DNA of 64,000 bases from Desulfosudis oleivorans (GTDB lineage: Bacteria; Desulfobacterota; Desulfobacteria; Desulfobacterales; SURF-7). Below are positions 29,613 through 37,005 of this stretch, in pieces. The notes below the pieces were generated by a model. The model saw only the letters and a program-made list of their open reading frames with translations. It ran no database searches and was not told where the DNA came from. Location of the stretch: contig DYJC01000009.1 of NCBI GenBank assembly GCA_020723305.1, forward strand, positions 124,001-188,000. The letters run 5' to 3'. The number at the start of each line of letters is the position of its first letter. Within the stretch, counting starts at the first letter, position 1. The position numbers were made by a program, and so were the translations under genes.

Positions 29613-29804
29613 GTTCATTTTCTCCTTGAATCTATTACCGCACCATCCATGCGGATTTCTTTCTATTAAAAAACCTTCTGTAACTGCACAATCACTATAG
29701 CCACATCATAACGTTTATTCCAGGAAACTTTATAACCTGTAAATATTATTTGTGATAAGGATACTATTTGCAGATAAAGAAAAGCTGCCTTATACAAATA
29801 CAGA

Positions 29805-29837
29805 TGGCGTGAATACCGAAACTATCGCATCACGCCA
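29805..29837. repeat. 8-bp inverted repeat in the infC-rpmI gap
   Basis: TGGCGTGA (29805-29812) and TCACGCCA (29830-29837) are perfectly complementary around 17 nt, 40 bp after the infC stop codon and within an unusually long 258-bp gap before rpmI. In other bacteria L20 represses this operon at structured RNA between or before these genes, so a regulatory RNA element is possible. No T-run follows. Confidence 0.5.
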
Positions 29838-29876
29838 CTCGAGGAATGCATTTAAACAGAAAATTAATCCAAAAAT

Positions 29877-30401
29877 TTATTTCGGAGAAAGGGTCATAAT
29901 CATCGAACGCCCTTCAAATTTCGGATATTGTTCTATAACAGCCAAGTCTTCTGTTTCTTTTGCGATCTGCTCTAGAAGATCACGACCTCGCTGAGATAGT
30001 GTAATTTCACGCCCCCTGAAAACAACCGTTACTTTGACCTTGTCCTTTTTGCCAAGAAATTTTTTTATATGTCCAAGTTTAGTTTGCAGATCATGTGTCT
30101 CTGTATTCGGCCGTAATTTAATTTCCTTCACTTGAAAGGAGCTCTGTTTCTTTTTTGCCTCTTGCTGCTTTTTCGTTATCTCATACTTATATCGACCATA
30201 ATCCATGATCTTGCATACTGGTGGAGTTGCCGTTGGTGAAACCTCTACCAGGTCAAGATTAAAGTCACCTGCAGCTGCAAGTGCCTTATGGATAGCTAGA
30301 ACACCTAACTGGTTGCCGTCAGGATCAATGACCCTTACTTCCCTTGCTCGGATATTTCTATTAACATTTACCTTAATACTGCTCTGCTTTGGTCTTTTTA
30401 T
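29877..30401 (-). CDS. infC: Translation initiation factor IF-3, AUA start codon
   Basis: 174 residues if started at ATA (30401). No ATG, GTG or TTG lies in frame upstream of the ATG at 30206, which would remove the whole N-terminal domain. The ATA is preceded by AGGAGG with 7-bp spacing. The upstream part reads KVNVNRNIRAREVRVIDPDG and AGDFNLDLVEVSPTATPPVC, true IF-3 sequence; the rest has KIMDYGRYKYE and KVTVVFRGREIT. infC is known for rare starts (AUU in E. coli) that let IF-3 repress its own translation. First gene of the infC-rpmI-rplT-pheST unit. Confidence 0.95.
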   Translation of the reverse strand: MKRPKQSSIKVNVNRNIRAREVRVIDPDGNQLGVLAIHKALAAAGDFNLDLVEVSPTATPPVCKIMDYGRYKYEITKKQQEAKKKQSSFQVKEIKLRPNTETHDLQTKLGHIKKFLGKKDKVKVTVVFRGREITLSQRGRDLLEQIAKETEDLAVIEQYPKFEGRSMIMTLSPK

Positions 30402-30608
30402 ACCAGCACCTCCTCATCGTTGTTTATGAAACAAATTGCTGAATTCCGGTCATAATGCCGCAACACCTTGCAATTTATAATAAGCCGACAATCTATATAG
30501 ATAAATGAATAAATGCAAGAAAAAAATGAATATGATCTCGAATAGGAAAAAATCACATTCCATTATAACGATACCTGGTTAGGGTCGAACCCTGAATTTC
30601 AAGCATTA
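30402..30608. other. infC upstream region
   Basis: AT-rich leader between infC and the MITE copy. It contains the infC Shine-Dalgarno (30409-30414 on the minus strand) and the putative promoter at 30490-30518. thrS, often the gene before infC, is absent. No gene is supportable here. Confidence 0.5.
30490..30518 (-). promoter_or_regulatory. Possible promoter of the infC operon
   Basis: On the minus strand TTGCAT (30513-30518), a 17-bp spacer and TAGATT (30490-30495) give a moderate sigma-70 match (4/6 in each hexamer), about 90 bp before the infC start. Consensus match only; other AT-rich options exist nearby. Confidence 0.3.
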
Positions 30609-30730
30609 GAGCCAATTTCAAAAGTCTCTTATTGTAGTTCCGGCGAAAACTAAAATCCAGTATTTTCGGCTCTTTTCTGAGCACTAACTTTCGCCGATGT
30701 GACGCTTTATAATCGTTTTGAAATTGGCTC
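30609..30730 (-). mobile_element. MITE-like element, copy 1
   Basis: 122 bp bounded by perfect 15-bp terminal inverted repeats GAGCCAATTTCAAAA (30609-30623) and TTTTGAAATTGGCTC (30716-30730), flanked by a 4-bp direct repeat ATTA (30605-30608 and 30731-30734) that looks like a target-site duplication. An internal inverted pair (CGGCGAAA / TTTCGCCG) would let the element fold on itself. It is about 95% identical (6 differences) to the inverted copy at 37743-37864. No transposase is encoded. It supplies the last seven codons and stop of the PilZ gene at 30707-31135. It matches no named element that I recognise. Confidence 0.85.
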
Positions 30731-31135
30731 ATTATCCAATTTTTCAAAACAGGTTAACAGCTCCTTCTCCTTTTGAGACAAATTTTGAAATTTGACCCCC
30801 ACACCATTTCGATCCCTCCGTGCAACAACTGCCGATATTTTTAACGGTGATAATTTTTCTCCTGGTATCGTTACCCATATTACAATCTGCTGGCCAATTG
30901 AAAAGGATTCCCCGGCTTCAATATAGGCTCCGTTTGCACTTAGATTTTTTATGGGCTTTTCGCTGGAATAATCGTGTGTATCAAAATCAACAGAGATGGA
31001 ACATGTTTGCCTCGGATATTTCCGCTTCCATTTTGATGGTGTTTTTTTTAGTTGTTTCAAAAGTACGAGGAGTCGATCCCTTGACATCTCATCCAGAATT
31101 TCGTTTATTTGCTCAACAATCTGTTTTTTATTCAT
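30707..31135 (-). CDS. PilZ domain protein with C-terminus completed by the MITE
   Basis: 142 residues. An N-terminal helix (about 1-35) precedes a PilZ domain: KRKYPRQTCSISVDF carries the Arg-rich motif and IKNLSANGAYIEAG the NxSxxG motif, so c-di-GMP binding is likely. IVIWVTIPGEKLSPLKI and GVGVKFQNLSQKEKELL complete the barrel. The last seven residues (EPISKRL) and the stop codon come from the inserted 122-bp element, so the ancestral C-terminus was replaced there; the PilZ fold itself is intact. Confidence 0.85.
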   Translation of the reverse strand: MNKKQIVEQINEILDEMSRDRLLVLLKQLKKTPSKWKRKYPRQTCSISVDFDTHDYSSEKPIKNLSANGAYIEAGESFSIGQQIVIWVTIPGEKLSPLKISAVVARRDRNGVGVKFQNLSQKEKELLTCFEKLDNEPISKRL

Positions 31136-31278
31136 ATTGTTTTTGAAACCCGAGATACCCGTTAAACGAACAAATTTATTTCATATTTGAATAGCAAGAA
31201 GAATACTTTTTCCCCATGCCAATTTTTTCGACCATAAAACAATTTACTTCTCAAGTCAACCAAATGAATTTATAACTA

Positions 31279-31779
31279 TTATTGGTCAAGGGTATATTGG
31301 GCCAAAAGACTGTTTTTCCAATATGCATTGGCTGGGTTGTTAAAAAACCGTTTAAATAACAGAAGACTTTTTTCACGAAGAATATTTGAAACAATTATAA
31401 TCCTTGCATCACGATATAATGGCTTCAGATCTACCAGATTACAGCTAGCGCCACCACCCATTACATCCTCATAAGCATATACTATTTTTTGGATCCCACT
31501 CAAAATGATTGCACCAAAACACATCAGACATGGCTCCATTGTGCTGTATATCGTTAATTCATTTTTCTCCACTATCAATTTTTGCTCGCAGAGGCTTCTT
31601 AACGCGACCATTTCGGCGTGGTCCACTTCATTGAATGCTCCGTCAGCCGTACCCTTTCTCACGCCTGTTGCAATCACTTTTCTCTCATCTGCAATCACGC
31701 ACCCAACTGGAAATTCGCCTACCAAAAGAGCTTTTTCTGCTTGTGCGATCGCAATTTCCATAAAATATTCTTCGCGCAT
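31279..31779 (-). CDS. Cytidine/deoxycytidylate deaminase-family nucleoside deaminase
   Basis: 166 residues. Zinc-site motifs DHAEMVALRSL (HAE, about 53-63) and STMEPCLMCFGAI (PCxxC, about 79-91) define the family. GEFPVGCVIADERKVIATG is the usual N-terminus. The family covers tRNA adenosine deaminase TadA, guanine deaminase and relatives; the missing N of the TadA PRNHAE-type context and the DVMGGGASCN segment leave the substrate open. It is a single gene before the HsdR-N-like gene, in the same direction. Confidence 0.85.
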   Translation of the reverse strand: MREEYFMEIAIAQAEKALLVGEFPVGCVIADERKVIATGVRKGTADGAFNEVDHAEMVALRSLCEQKLIVEKNELTIYSTMEPCLMCFGAIILSGIQKIVYAYEDVMGGGASCNLVDLKPLYRDARIIIVSNILREKSLLLFKRFFNNPANAYWKNSLLAQYTLDQ

Positions 31780-31853
31780 TTGGCTTCCCTGTCGTATGCC
31801 TGAATTTTATGCTGTCACGAATTCAAATTCAATCTTATGTCAAAAACTTTCTG

Positions 31854-32480
31854 CTACTCCGATATCCTGCAAATACTGTCATCACATGGACAACGATCAT
31901 CCACTTCATATGCAAAGGCAATTCTGGATTCCATCTCCGCCCGGTCTCGTGAAATTTTTTTCCATTGATGGGTATTTCGAATCTTCAAAAGCTGATCTCT
32001 GCTCGGTATCATATTCAGACCATTACCGATAACATCCCCGCTTGAACCATTCATAATTTCAGCATCCATCCCATTTGTGACCACAACAATTGGAATCTGA
32101 AATCCGGAAACAATCCTTGAAATTGCTATCGTCGGCCTGCGTCTTGTTACAAGAGACCCAGGAGCATATTTGATCAACATACATTTTCTGTTCAACAACG
32201 TTATCAAAAAATCTAACGAAATGGCTGCCTTTCGACTGCCGGCCTGAAGAACAAGACGATACCGTGAAATGATATCGGATTTGAGATACTCTCTTTCTTC
32301 TACAAGCAGTCTGGATATTTTCTGTCGATACCTTTCATCATGTGTATCCTCCAATAACTCACCTGAAATATAATCAGAAAGTGTCCCCAACACTAAATGA
32401 TGGCCAACCATTTCATTACATCCACTTGATTTTGGGTTGCAAACAATAACATCAAAGCATCCATCAAAATGGATACTCAT
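31854..32480 (-). CDS. Orphan HsdR-N-terminal-like protein
   Basis: 208 residues. ERYRQKISRLLVEEREYLKSD followed by a beta-alpha nuclease-like core (LDFLITLLNRKCMLIKYAPG, VVVTNGMDAEIMNG) resembles the N-terminal nuclease fold of type I restriction R subunits (HSDR_N). The ExK dyad of the active site is not evident: IKYAPGSL stands where ECK is expected, so activity is doubtful. No HsdM, HsdS or helicase part is nearby. Stand-alone proteins of this type recur in deltaproteobacteria. Function unknown. Confidence 0.7.
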   Translation of the reverse strand: MSIHFDGCFDVIVCNPKSSGCNEMVGHHLVLGTLSDYISGELLEDTHDERYRQKISRLLVEEREYLKSDIISRYRLVLQAGSRKAAISLDFLITLLNRKCMLIKYAPGSLVTRRRPTIAISRIVSGFQIPIVVVTNGMDAEIMNGSSGDVIGNGLNMIPSRDQLLKIRNTHQWKKISRDRAEMESRIAFAYEVDDRCPCDDSICRISE

Positions 32481-32612
32481 TGTATTTATGTAGAGAATAC
32501 TATATTAGATGTAAAGCTACAAATAGTTCTTTACAAATATTTGAAGCTATGAATAACAGAAATGTTTGCTGATCTGATTATCTTTTTTTGATTTGTAATA
32601 GTAAATGTAATT

Positions 32613-33665
32613 ATGTCGATTCGAACCGATTTTGAAAAACGAGAAGAAAGTTTTCTTGCACTTGCAGGTTGTAAAAGTTCCGAGTCCCGTGGTCGGATAG
32701 TCCCTGAAGATCCCTGCCCTATAAGAACTGCGTTTCAACGGGACAGAGACCGAATCGTCTATTCAAATGCTTTTCGAAGATTAAAACACAAAACCCAGGT
32801 TTTTCTGTCCCCCCTTGGAGATCACTACCGTACCCGATTAACCCATACCCTGGAAGTTGCCGAAATCGCCAGAACCATTTCACGAGCCATGCGGCTCAAT
32901 GAAGATCTGGCAGAAGCAATTGCACTGGGGCACGATCTCGGACACACTCCCTTCGGGCATGGCGGTGAAATCGCACTGAAAGAAATTTATTCGCCTTCAT
33001 TTTCTCATAATGACCAAAGCTTACGGGTTGTGGATTACTTAGAAAACAAAGGCAAAGGACTCAACCTGACCTATGAGGTGAGAGATGGAATCCTGAAACA
33101 CTCAAAAGGATTTGGTGATATTATCCCTCAAGAGCCAAAAGACATGGCCTCCACTACAGAAGGTTGTATTGTCCGGATTTCAGATATCCTCGCCTATCTG
33201 AATCATGATCTGGACGACGCGGTTCGAAGCGGTGTCATCAAGCCGGAACAGATCCCGCAATCCTGCACCAGCGTGCTGGGACATACACATTCTGAAAGAG
33301 CGACCAACATGATCCGGGATATCGTCTTTTCCAGCAGAGGAAAAGACGGTGAAATTACCTTACAGATGAGTGATAAAATCTTATCCGCCATACTGAAACT
33401 CCGGCAATTCTTATATGATAATGTATACAGATCTCCTCAGGTTCATAAAGAGTTTTTAAAGGCAAAGAAAATACTTTCAGAGCTGTATTCCTATTTTATG
33501 GAAAATGAAGACCAGTTTAAAACCCAGTTGATCATCATGGAAATGGATGAAATTTCAAAAGATCAACCAATGGATAGAGTTGTCTGTGATTTTATTGCCA
33601 GCATGACAGACCGTTATGCAATGAATTTATATGAAAAGCTTTTTCTCCCCTCCCCTTTGGTATAA
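32613..33665 (+). CDS. Deoxyguanosinetriphosphate triphosphohydrolase-like protein
   Basis: 350 residues. HD-domain motifs are complete: YSNAFRRLKHKTQVF, RTRLTHTLEVAEIARTI (first H), GHDLGHTPFGHGGE (HD), HNDQSLRVVDYLE and SDILAYLNHDLDDA. It hydrolyses dNTPs to the nucleoside and triphosphate; the type 2 dGTPase-like subgroup fits the length. It is divergent from the HsdR-N-like gene (132-bp gap) and begins a plus-strand run with two cysteine-cluster genes. Fidelity or phage-defence roles are known for some relatives; not shown here. Confidence 0.93.
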   Translation: MSIRTDFEKREESFLALAGCKSSESRGRIVPEDPCPIRTAFQRDRDRIVYSNAFRRLKHKTQVFLSPLGDHYRTRLTHTLEVAEIARTISRAMRLNEDLAEAIALGHDLGHTPFGHGGEIALKEIYSPSFSHNDQSLRVVDYLENKGKGLNLTYEVRDGILKHSKGFGDIIPQEPKDMASTTEGCIVRISDILAYLNHDLDDAVRSGVIKPEQIPQSCTSVLGHTHSERATNMIRDIVFSSRGKDGEITLQMSDKILSAILKLRQFLYDNVYRSPQVHKEFLKAKKILSELYSYFMENEDQFKTQLIIMEMDEISKDQPMDRVVCDFIASMTDRYAMNLYEKLFLPSPLV

Positions 33666-33676
33666 TTTATATTCTT

Positions 33677-34261
33677 ATGAAATCCAACCCTGAAAAACGA
33701 AAAATTCTATTCCCTTTTTTGAATCGGTTAGCCGTCATCTTTTCGGACATGGATCACGCTTACCTTACATCATCCAGCCATTACGATTTTTGCTGCAAAG
33801 GGTGTGATGAAAATTGTTGTATGACCCATTTTTTCCACCATACTTATATGGAATATTTTTATATTCTTGAAGGAATCGGCAAACTGGATTCTTCCCTTTC
33901 AGCATCAATATATAAAAAAGCACAAGAAGCAAATCAAAAGGCAATCTCAACCATCCAACAAGGGGATAAGGTTCGCCTGATGTGCCCGCTGAACAGTAAT
34001 GGAATATGCCTGATATATAACTATCGCCCCATGATATGCAGAATGCACGGAATTCCGCATGAATTGAATGTCCCAGGGAAACAGACTGTCTTTGGAACAG
34101 GCTGTAAGGCTTTTGAAATTCAATGTGGAACAAAACCATACCTCCCGTTTGACCGGACACCTTTTTATATATCCATGGCGAATCTGGAAAAAGATATGAA
34201 ACAACAACTCGGAATCAGAGATAAATTTAAAAAAACCATTGCGCAAATGCTGATTGATTGA
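33677..34261 (+). CDS. YkgJ-family cysteine-cluster protein (1)
   Basis: 194 residues. Cysteines at FCCKGCDENCCM (about 37-48), then MCPLNSNGICLIYNYRPMICRMHG (quoted in parts), matching the CxxC-n-CC / CP..GC..RP..CR pattern of YkgJ-type zinc- or iron-binding domains. Function of the family is not established. It is 11 bp after the dGTPase gene and 1 bp before a second gene of the same family, so it is co-transcribed. It is less like the other two copies than they are to each other. Confidence 0.85.
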   Translation: MKSNPEKRKILFPFLNRLAVIFSDMDHAYLTSSSHYDFCCKGCDENCCMTHFFHHTYMEYFYILEGIGKLDSSLSASIYKKAQEANQKAISTIQQGDKVRLMCPLNSNGICLIYNYRPMICRMHGIPHELNVPGKQTVFGTGCKAFEIQCGTKPYLPFDRTPFYISMANLEKDMKQQLGIRDKFKKTIAQMLID

Positions 34262-34262
34262 C

Positions 34263-35048
34263 ATGAAATTTATAGATATTAAAAACCTGGATGAACGTTC
34301 CGGTTATCAACTTGCAGAAAATGATAGATTTTCCTTCCGTTGCCATCCGGATCTCACCTGTTTTAATCAATGTTGCAGGAACCTGAATCTGTATCTATAC
34401 CCATACGATATCATTCGTTTGAAAAATCATCTTCATATAACCTCGGATCAGTTTCTCGACCGTTTTGTTGATATTGTTTTACGGCCGGGGAATCATTTTC
34501 CTTCTGTTTTGTTAAAAATGTCTGAAACTGAAGAACGGACTTGTCCTTATTTACAAACCAAAGGGTGTTCCGTATATCCGGATCGACCGGACTCATGCCG
34601 CACCTTTCCTTTGGAGCAGGGGATTCTATCTTCTGTTGGAAATACGAAAATCCAAAAACTCATTCACTTTTTCCGTCCCCCGGATTTCTGCCTTGGCCGG
34701 CATGAACATCAACAGCTAACACCGCATGAGTGGGCTATTGATCAGGATGCAGTCGAATATAATAAAATGACGGCCGAGTGGGCCCAGATAAAAAAACTGT
34801 TCCAGAATAACCCCTGGGGAAAAGAAGGCCCTGACGGGAAGCAGGGTAAAATGGCTTTCATGTCCACTTATAATATGGATGAATTTCGAAATTTCGTTTT
34901 CCAAAGCAGTTTTCTGAGGCGGTATAAGGTAAAAACCCAACTGCTAAACCGGATTCAAGAAGATGAAGTCTGTTTGATGAAATTTGGATTTTCATGGGTA
35001 AAATTTTACTTGTTTGGAATAAAATCAAAGCAGATCCAAATACGATGA
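34263..35048 (+). CDS. YkgJ-family cysteine-cluster protein (2)
   Basis: About 261 residues from ATG at 34263, 1 bp after the previous stop (TTG at 34254 is possible). Motifs FRCHPDLTCFNQCCRNLN, LYPYDIIRLKNHL, RTCPYLQTKGCSVYPDRP and DSCRTFPLEQG align with the gene at 37006-37725 (FSCNKEVPCFNECCRDLN, LTPYDILRLKTAL, DRPGSCRTYPL), so the two are paralogues. Cysteine ligation of a metal is likely; function unknown. Confidence 0.85.
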   Translation: MKFIDIKNLDERSGYQLAENDRFSFRCHPDLTCFNQCCRNLNLYLYPYDIIRLKNHLHITSDQFLDRFVDIVLRPGNHFPSVLLKMSETEERTCPYLQTKGCSVYPDRPDSCRTFPLEQGILSSVGNTKIQKLIHFFRPPDFCLGRHEHQQLTPHEWAIDQDAVEYNKMTAEWAQIKKLFQNNPWGKEGPDGKQGKMAFMSTYNMDEFRNFVFQSSFLRRYKVKTQLLNRIQEDEVCLMKFGFSWVKFYLFGIKSKQIQIR

Positions 35049-35202
35049 CCAATAGAATTGAGAATTCTTTACAAATCGTATCCGTTGTCCATAATCAAAC
35101 GATGAATCAAATGATTGACACCCAGCAACCATTCGCCTATAATTGATTCCAATTAAAGCATCTCCTTACCAATATTTTTCCATAAAACCATTGATAAAAT
35201 CC

Positions 35203-36084
35203 ATGAATGAACCAGAAAATCAAAAAATTGCCGAGCTTTCCGCAAAAATAAAGTCCTTCCCATCCCTTCCTTCTGTTGTGAGTCATGTCCTGAAAATCAA
35301 GGCTGATCCAAAAAGCACAGTTGAAGACCTGATCGATGCAATCCGACCAGATCTGGCGCTCCACACTGCAATTCTGAAAATTTCGAACTCTGCCTTTTTC
35401 GGCCGGATGAGAAAGGTAAGTTCTCTAAAGCAGGCGCTTATGGTTATCGGATTTTCTGAAATTCAAAATATTGTATTATCCAAGGCTGTATTCAACAGTT
35501 TTAAAAAAATTCAATCAAACAGCGCCTTTCGGATTAATGAATTCTGGGAACACTCTTTTTTATGCGGTCTTGCCTCGAAAATTGTTTCAAATGACCTTTC
35601 TGAAGACAGCAATGATTTTTTCGTTGCCGGACTGATTCATGATATTGGAAAGCTTGTCCTTCTAATGGCAATGCCCCATGATTTTGAGATGATCGTTCAT
35701 GAATCCGATCCATTTCCGATGAATACTGCAACAGCTGAGAAAAAAATAATCGGAATCACCCATGATCAAATCGGTATGAGTCTGCTGATGCGATGGATGT
35801 TTCCTGAAAATCTGATCAAGGCGGTTGGTTTTCATCATCAGCCGGAAAAGGCGGATGAAAATCGACTATTCCCTGTCATTGTTCATATAGCCAATTCCCT
35901 CTCACATATGGTTCAGAGCCTTGAATATAAAGACAGAAACAAGGAAGTTGAATTTTCCAAAATCATTCATACCGGTAAATTGAACGGCCTGGATCTGAGC
36001 AAAAAAAAACTAAATCAGTATATAGAAGATATTGCGGTCCAAAAAGAACAGGAAAAAGATATCCTTGAATTGTTTCTCTCCTGA
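35203..36084 (+). CDS. HDOD domain signalling protein
   Basis: About 293 residues from ATG at 35203; a TTG at 35143 would add 20 residues without HDOD sequence. Core motifs: SFPSLPSVVSHVLKIKADP, LHTAILKISNSAFFGRMRKV, QALMVIGFSEIQNIVLS and a degenerate HD site in FVAGLIHDIGKLVL, then AVGFHHQPEKAD. HDOD proteins are catalytically uncertain HD relatives used in signalling and motility. It follows the YkgJ genes; a hairpin at 36105 may end this unit. Confidence 0.9.
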   Translation: MNEPENQKIAELSAKIKSFPSLPSVVSHVLKIKADPKSTVEDLIDAIRPDLALHTAILKISNSAFFGRMRKVSSLKQALMVIGFSEIQNIVLSKAVFNSFKKIQSNSAFRINEFWEHSFLCGLASKIVSNDLSEDSNDFFVAGLIHDIGKLVLLMAMPHDFEMIVHESDPFPMNTATAEKKIIGITHDQIGMSLLMRWMFPENLIKAVGFHHQPEKADENRLFPVIVHIANSLSHMVQSLEYKDRNKEVEFSKIIHTGKLNGLDLSKKKLNQYIEDIAVQKEQEKDILELFLS

Positions 36085-36104
36085 TATTTAATGCATCCGA
36101 CACA

Positions 36105-36130
36105 CGGAGTCATGCCCCCATGACAGTCCG
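36105..36130 (+). terminator. Hairpin after the HDOD gene
   Basis: GTCATG-CCCC-CATGAC with outer CGGA / TCCG pairing across a 2-nt bulge, starting 21 bp after the HDOD stop, followed by the AT-rich TTAATAATTATT. It lies between convergent genes. The tail is weak in T, so termination efficiency is doubtful. Confidence 0.45.
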
Positions 36131-36180
36131 TTAATAATTATTGATCTCGACCAATGAATATTGCGCTCATTTAAAAAGTC

Positions 36181-36993
36181 TCAAACAACCCCTTTCGGCA
36201 TCGGAAAAACCCTTTCTCCGCCAAGTACATAGCCTCCATCAAGACGAAGAACCGCGCCTGTCAGAAAAGGTGCATCGTTGATCATAAATAAAACAGCCTT
36301 AACAACATCCTCAATCTTTCCAATCCGGCCACAAAGGGTATGATCCAGAATCGCTTTTTTCTGATCATCCGTCAAAAGTCCCCATCCCCTGGTGTTCTCC
36401 CCATGCCTTGTTTCCACAAATCCAAGCATAATTTCATTTACCCTGATCTCCGGAGAGCCAAGCCTGGCCCAGGTTTCGGTTAACAGGGAAACACCCCGGT
36501 TGGCAGCAGAATATCCTTCATTAAAAACAAAACTGGCCGGCCCGGACCTTCCAACAATCCCTGCAATAGAGGAAAAATTGATGATCAGCCCGTTACTGGA
36601 ATTTTTTAGATAAGGAAAGGCTGACTCAAATACCCACTGTTTTGCCCGAAGCGTTGTGGAAAGCTCAAGATCCCATTGATCTTGACGATATGGTCCATGA
36701 ACAACCGGCCATCCACCTCTCTCAATGTTGTTTATCAAAATATCCAGTCTGCCAAAATGATCGATAACCTTCTTTAGTAATTCTGGAATACTTTCCAGGT
36801 CCAACAGGTTAACCTTCAAAACAAGGTGCACCTCACCAATAGATTGGAAATCCGCTTCCATCTCTGTAAGACTGTCTTCCCAATCATAATAAGTCAGGGC
36901 AACTCTTATCCCTTGCTTGGCAAGGGCAAGACCGATACCCTTGCCGATTCCCTTGATCGCTCCCAATACCAAGGCAACTCTTTTCTCTTCCAT
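36181..36993 (-). CDS. Short-chain dehydrogenase-like protein, active-site Lys replaced
   Basis: About 270 residues from ATG at 36993, with GAAGGA at the right distance; ATG at 37002 lies too close to it. SDR features: cofactor motif GAIKGIGKGIGLALAKQG (TGxxxGxG variant), INNIERGG in place of NNAG, and catalytic FSSIAG. The usual YxxxK is GYSAANRG, with Asn where the catalytic Lys should be. This may abolish normal reductase activity or alter the mechanism. It is downstream of the third YkgJ gene, and likely in one operon with it. Confidence 0.85.
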   Translation of the reverse strand: MEEKRVALVLGAIKGIGKGIGLALAKQGIRVALTYYDWEDSLTEMEADFQSIGEVHLVLKVNLLDLESIPELLKKVIDHFGRLDILINNIERGGWPVVHGPYRQDQWDLELSTTLRAKQWVFESAFPYLKNSSNGLIINFSSIAGIVGRSGPASFVFNEGYSAANRGVSLLTETWARLGSPEIRVNEIMLGFVETRHGENTRGWGLLTDDQKKAILDHTLCGRIGKIEDVVKAVLFMINDAPFLTGAVLRLDGGYVLGGERVFPMPKGVV

Positions 36994-37005
36994 GTAAAGC
37001 ATCCT

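Noticed and set aside
30553-30747. 64-residue minus-strand frame over the MITE
   Set aside because: Most of its sequence is the repeat element itself; no independent evidence of a gene.
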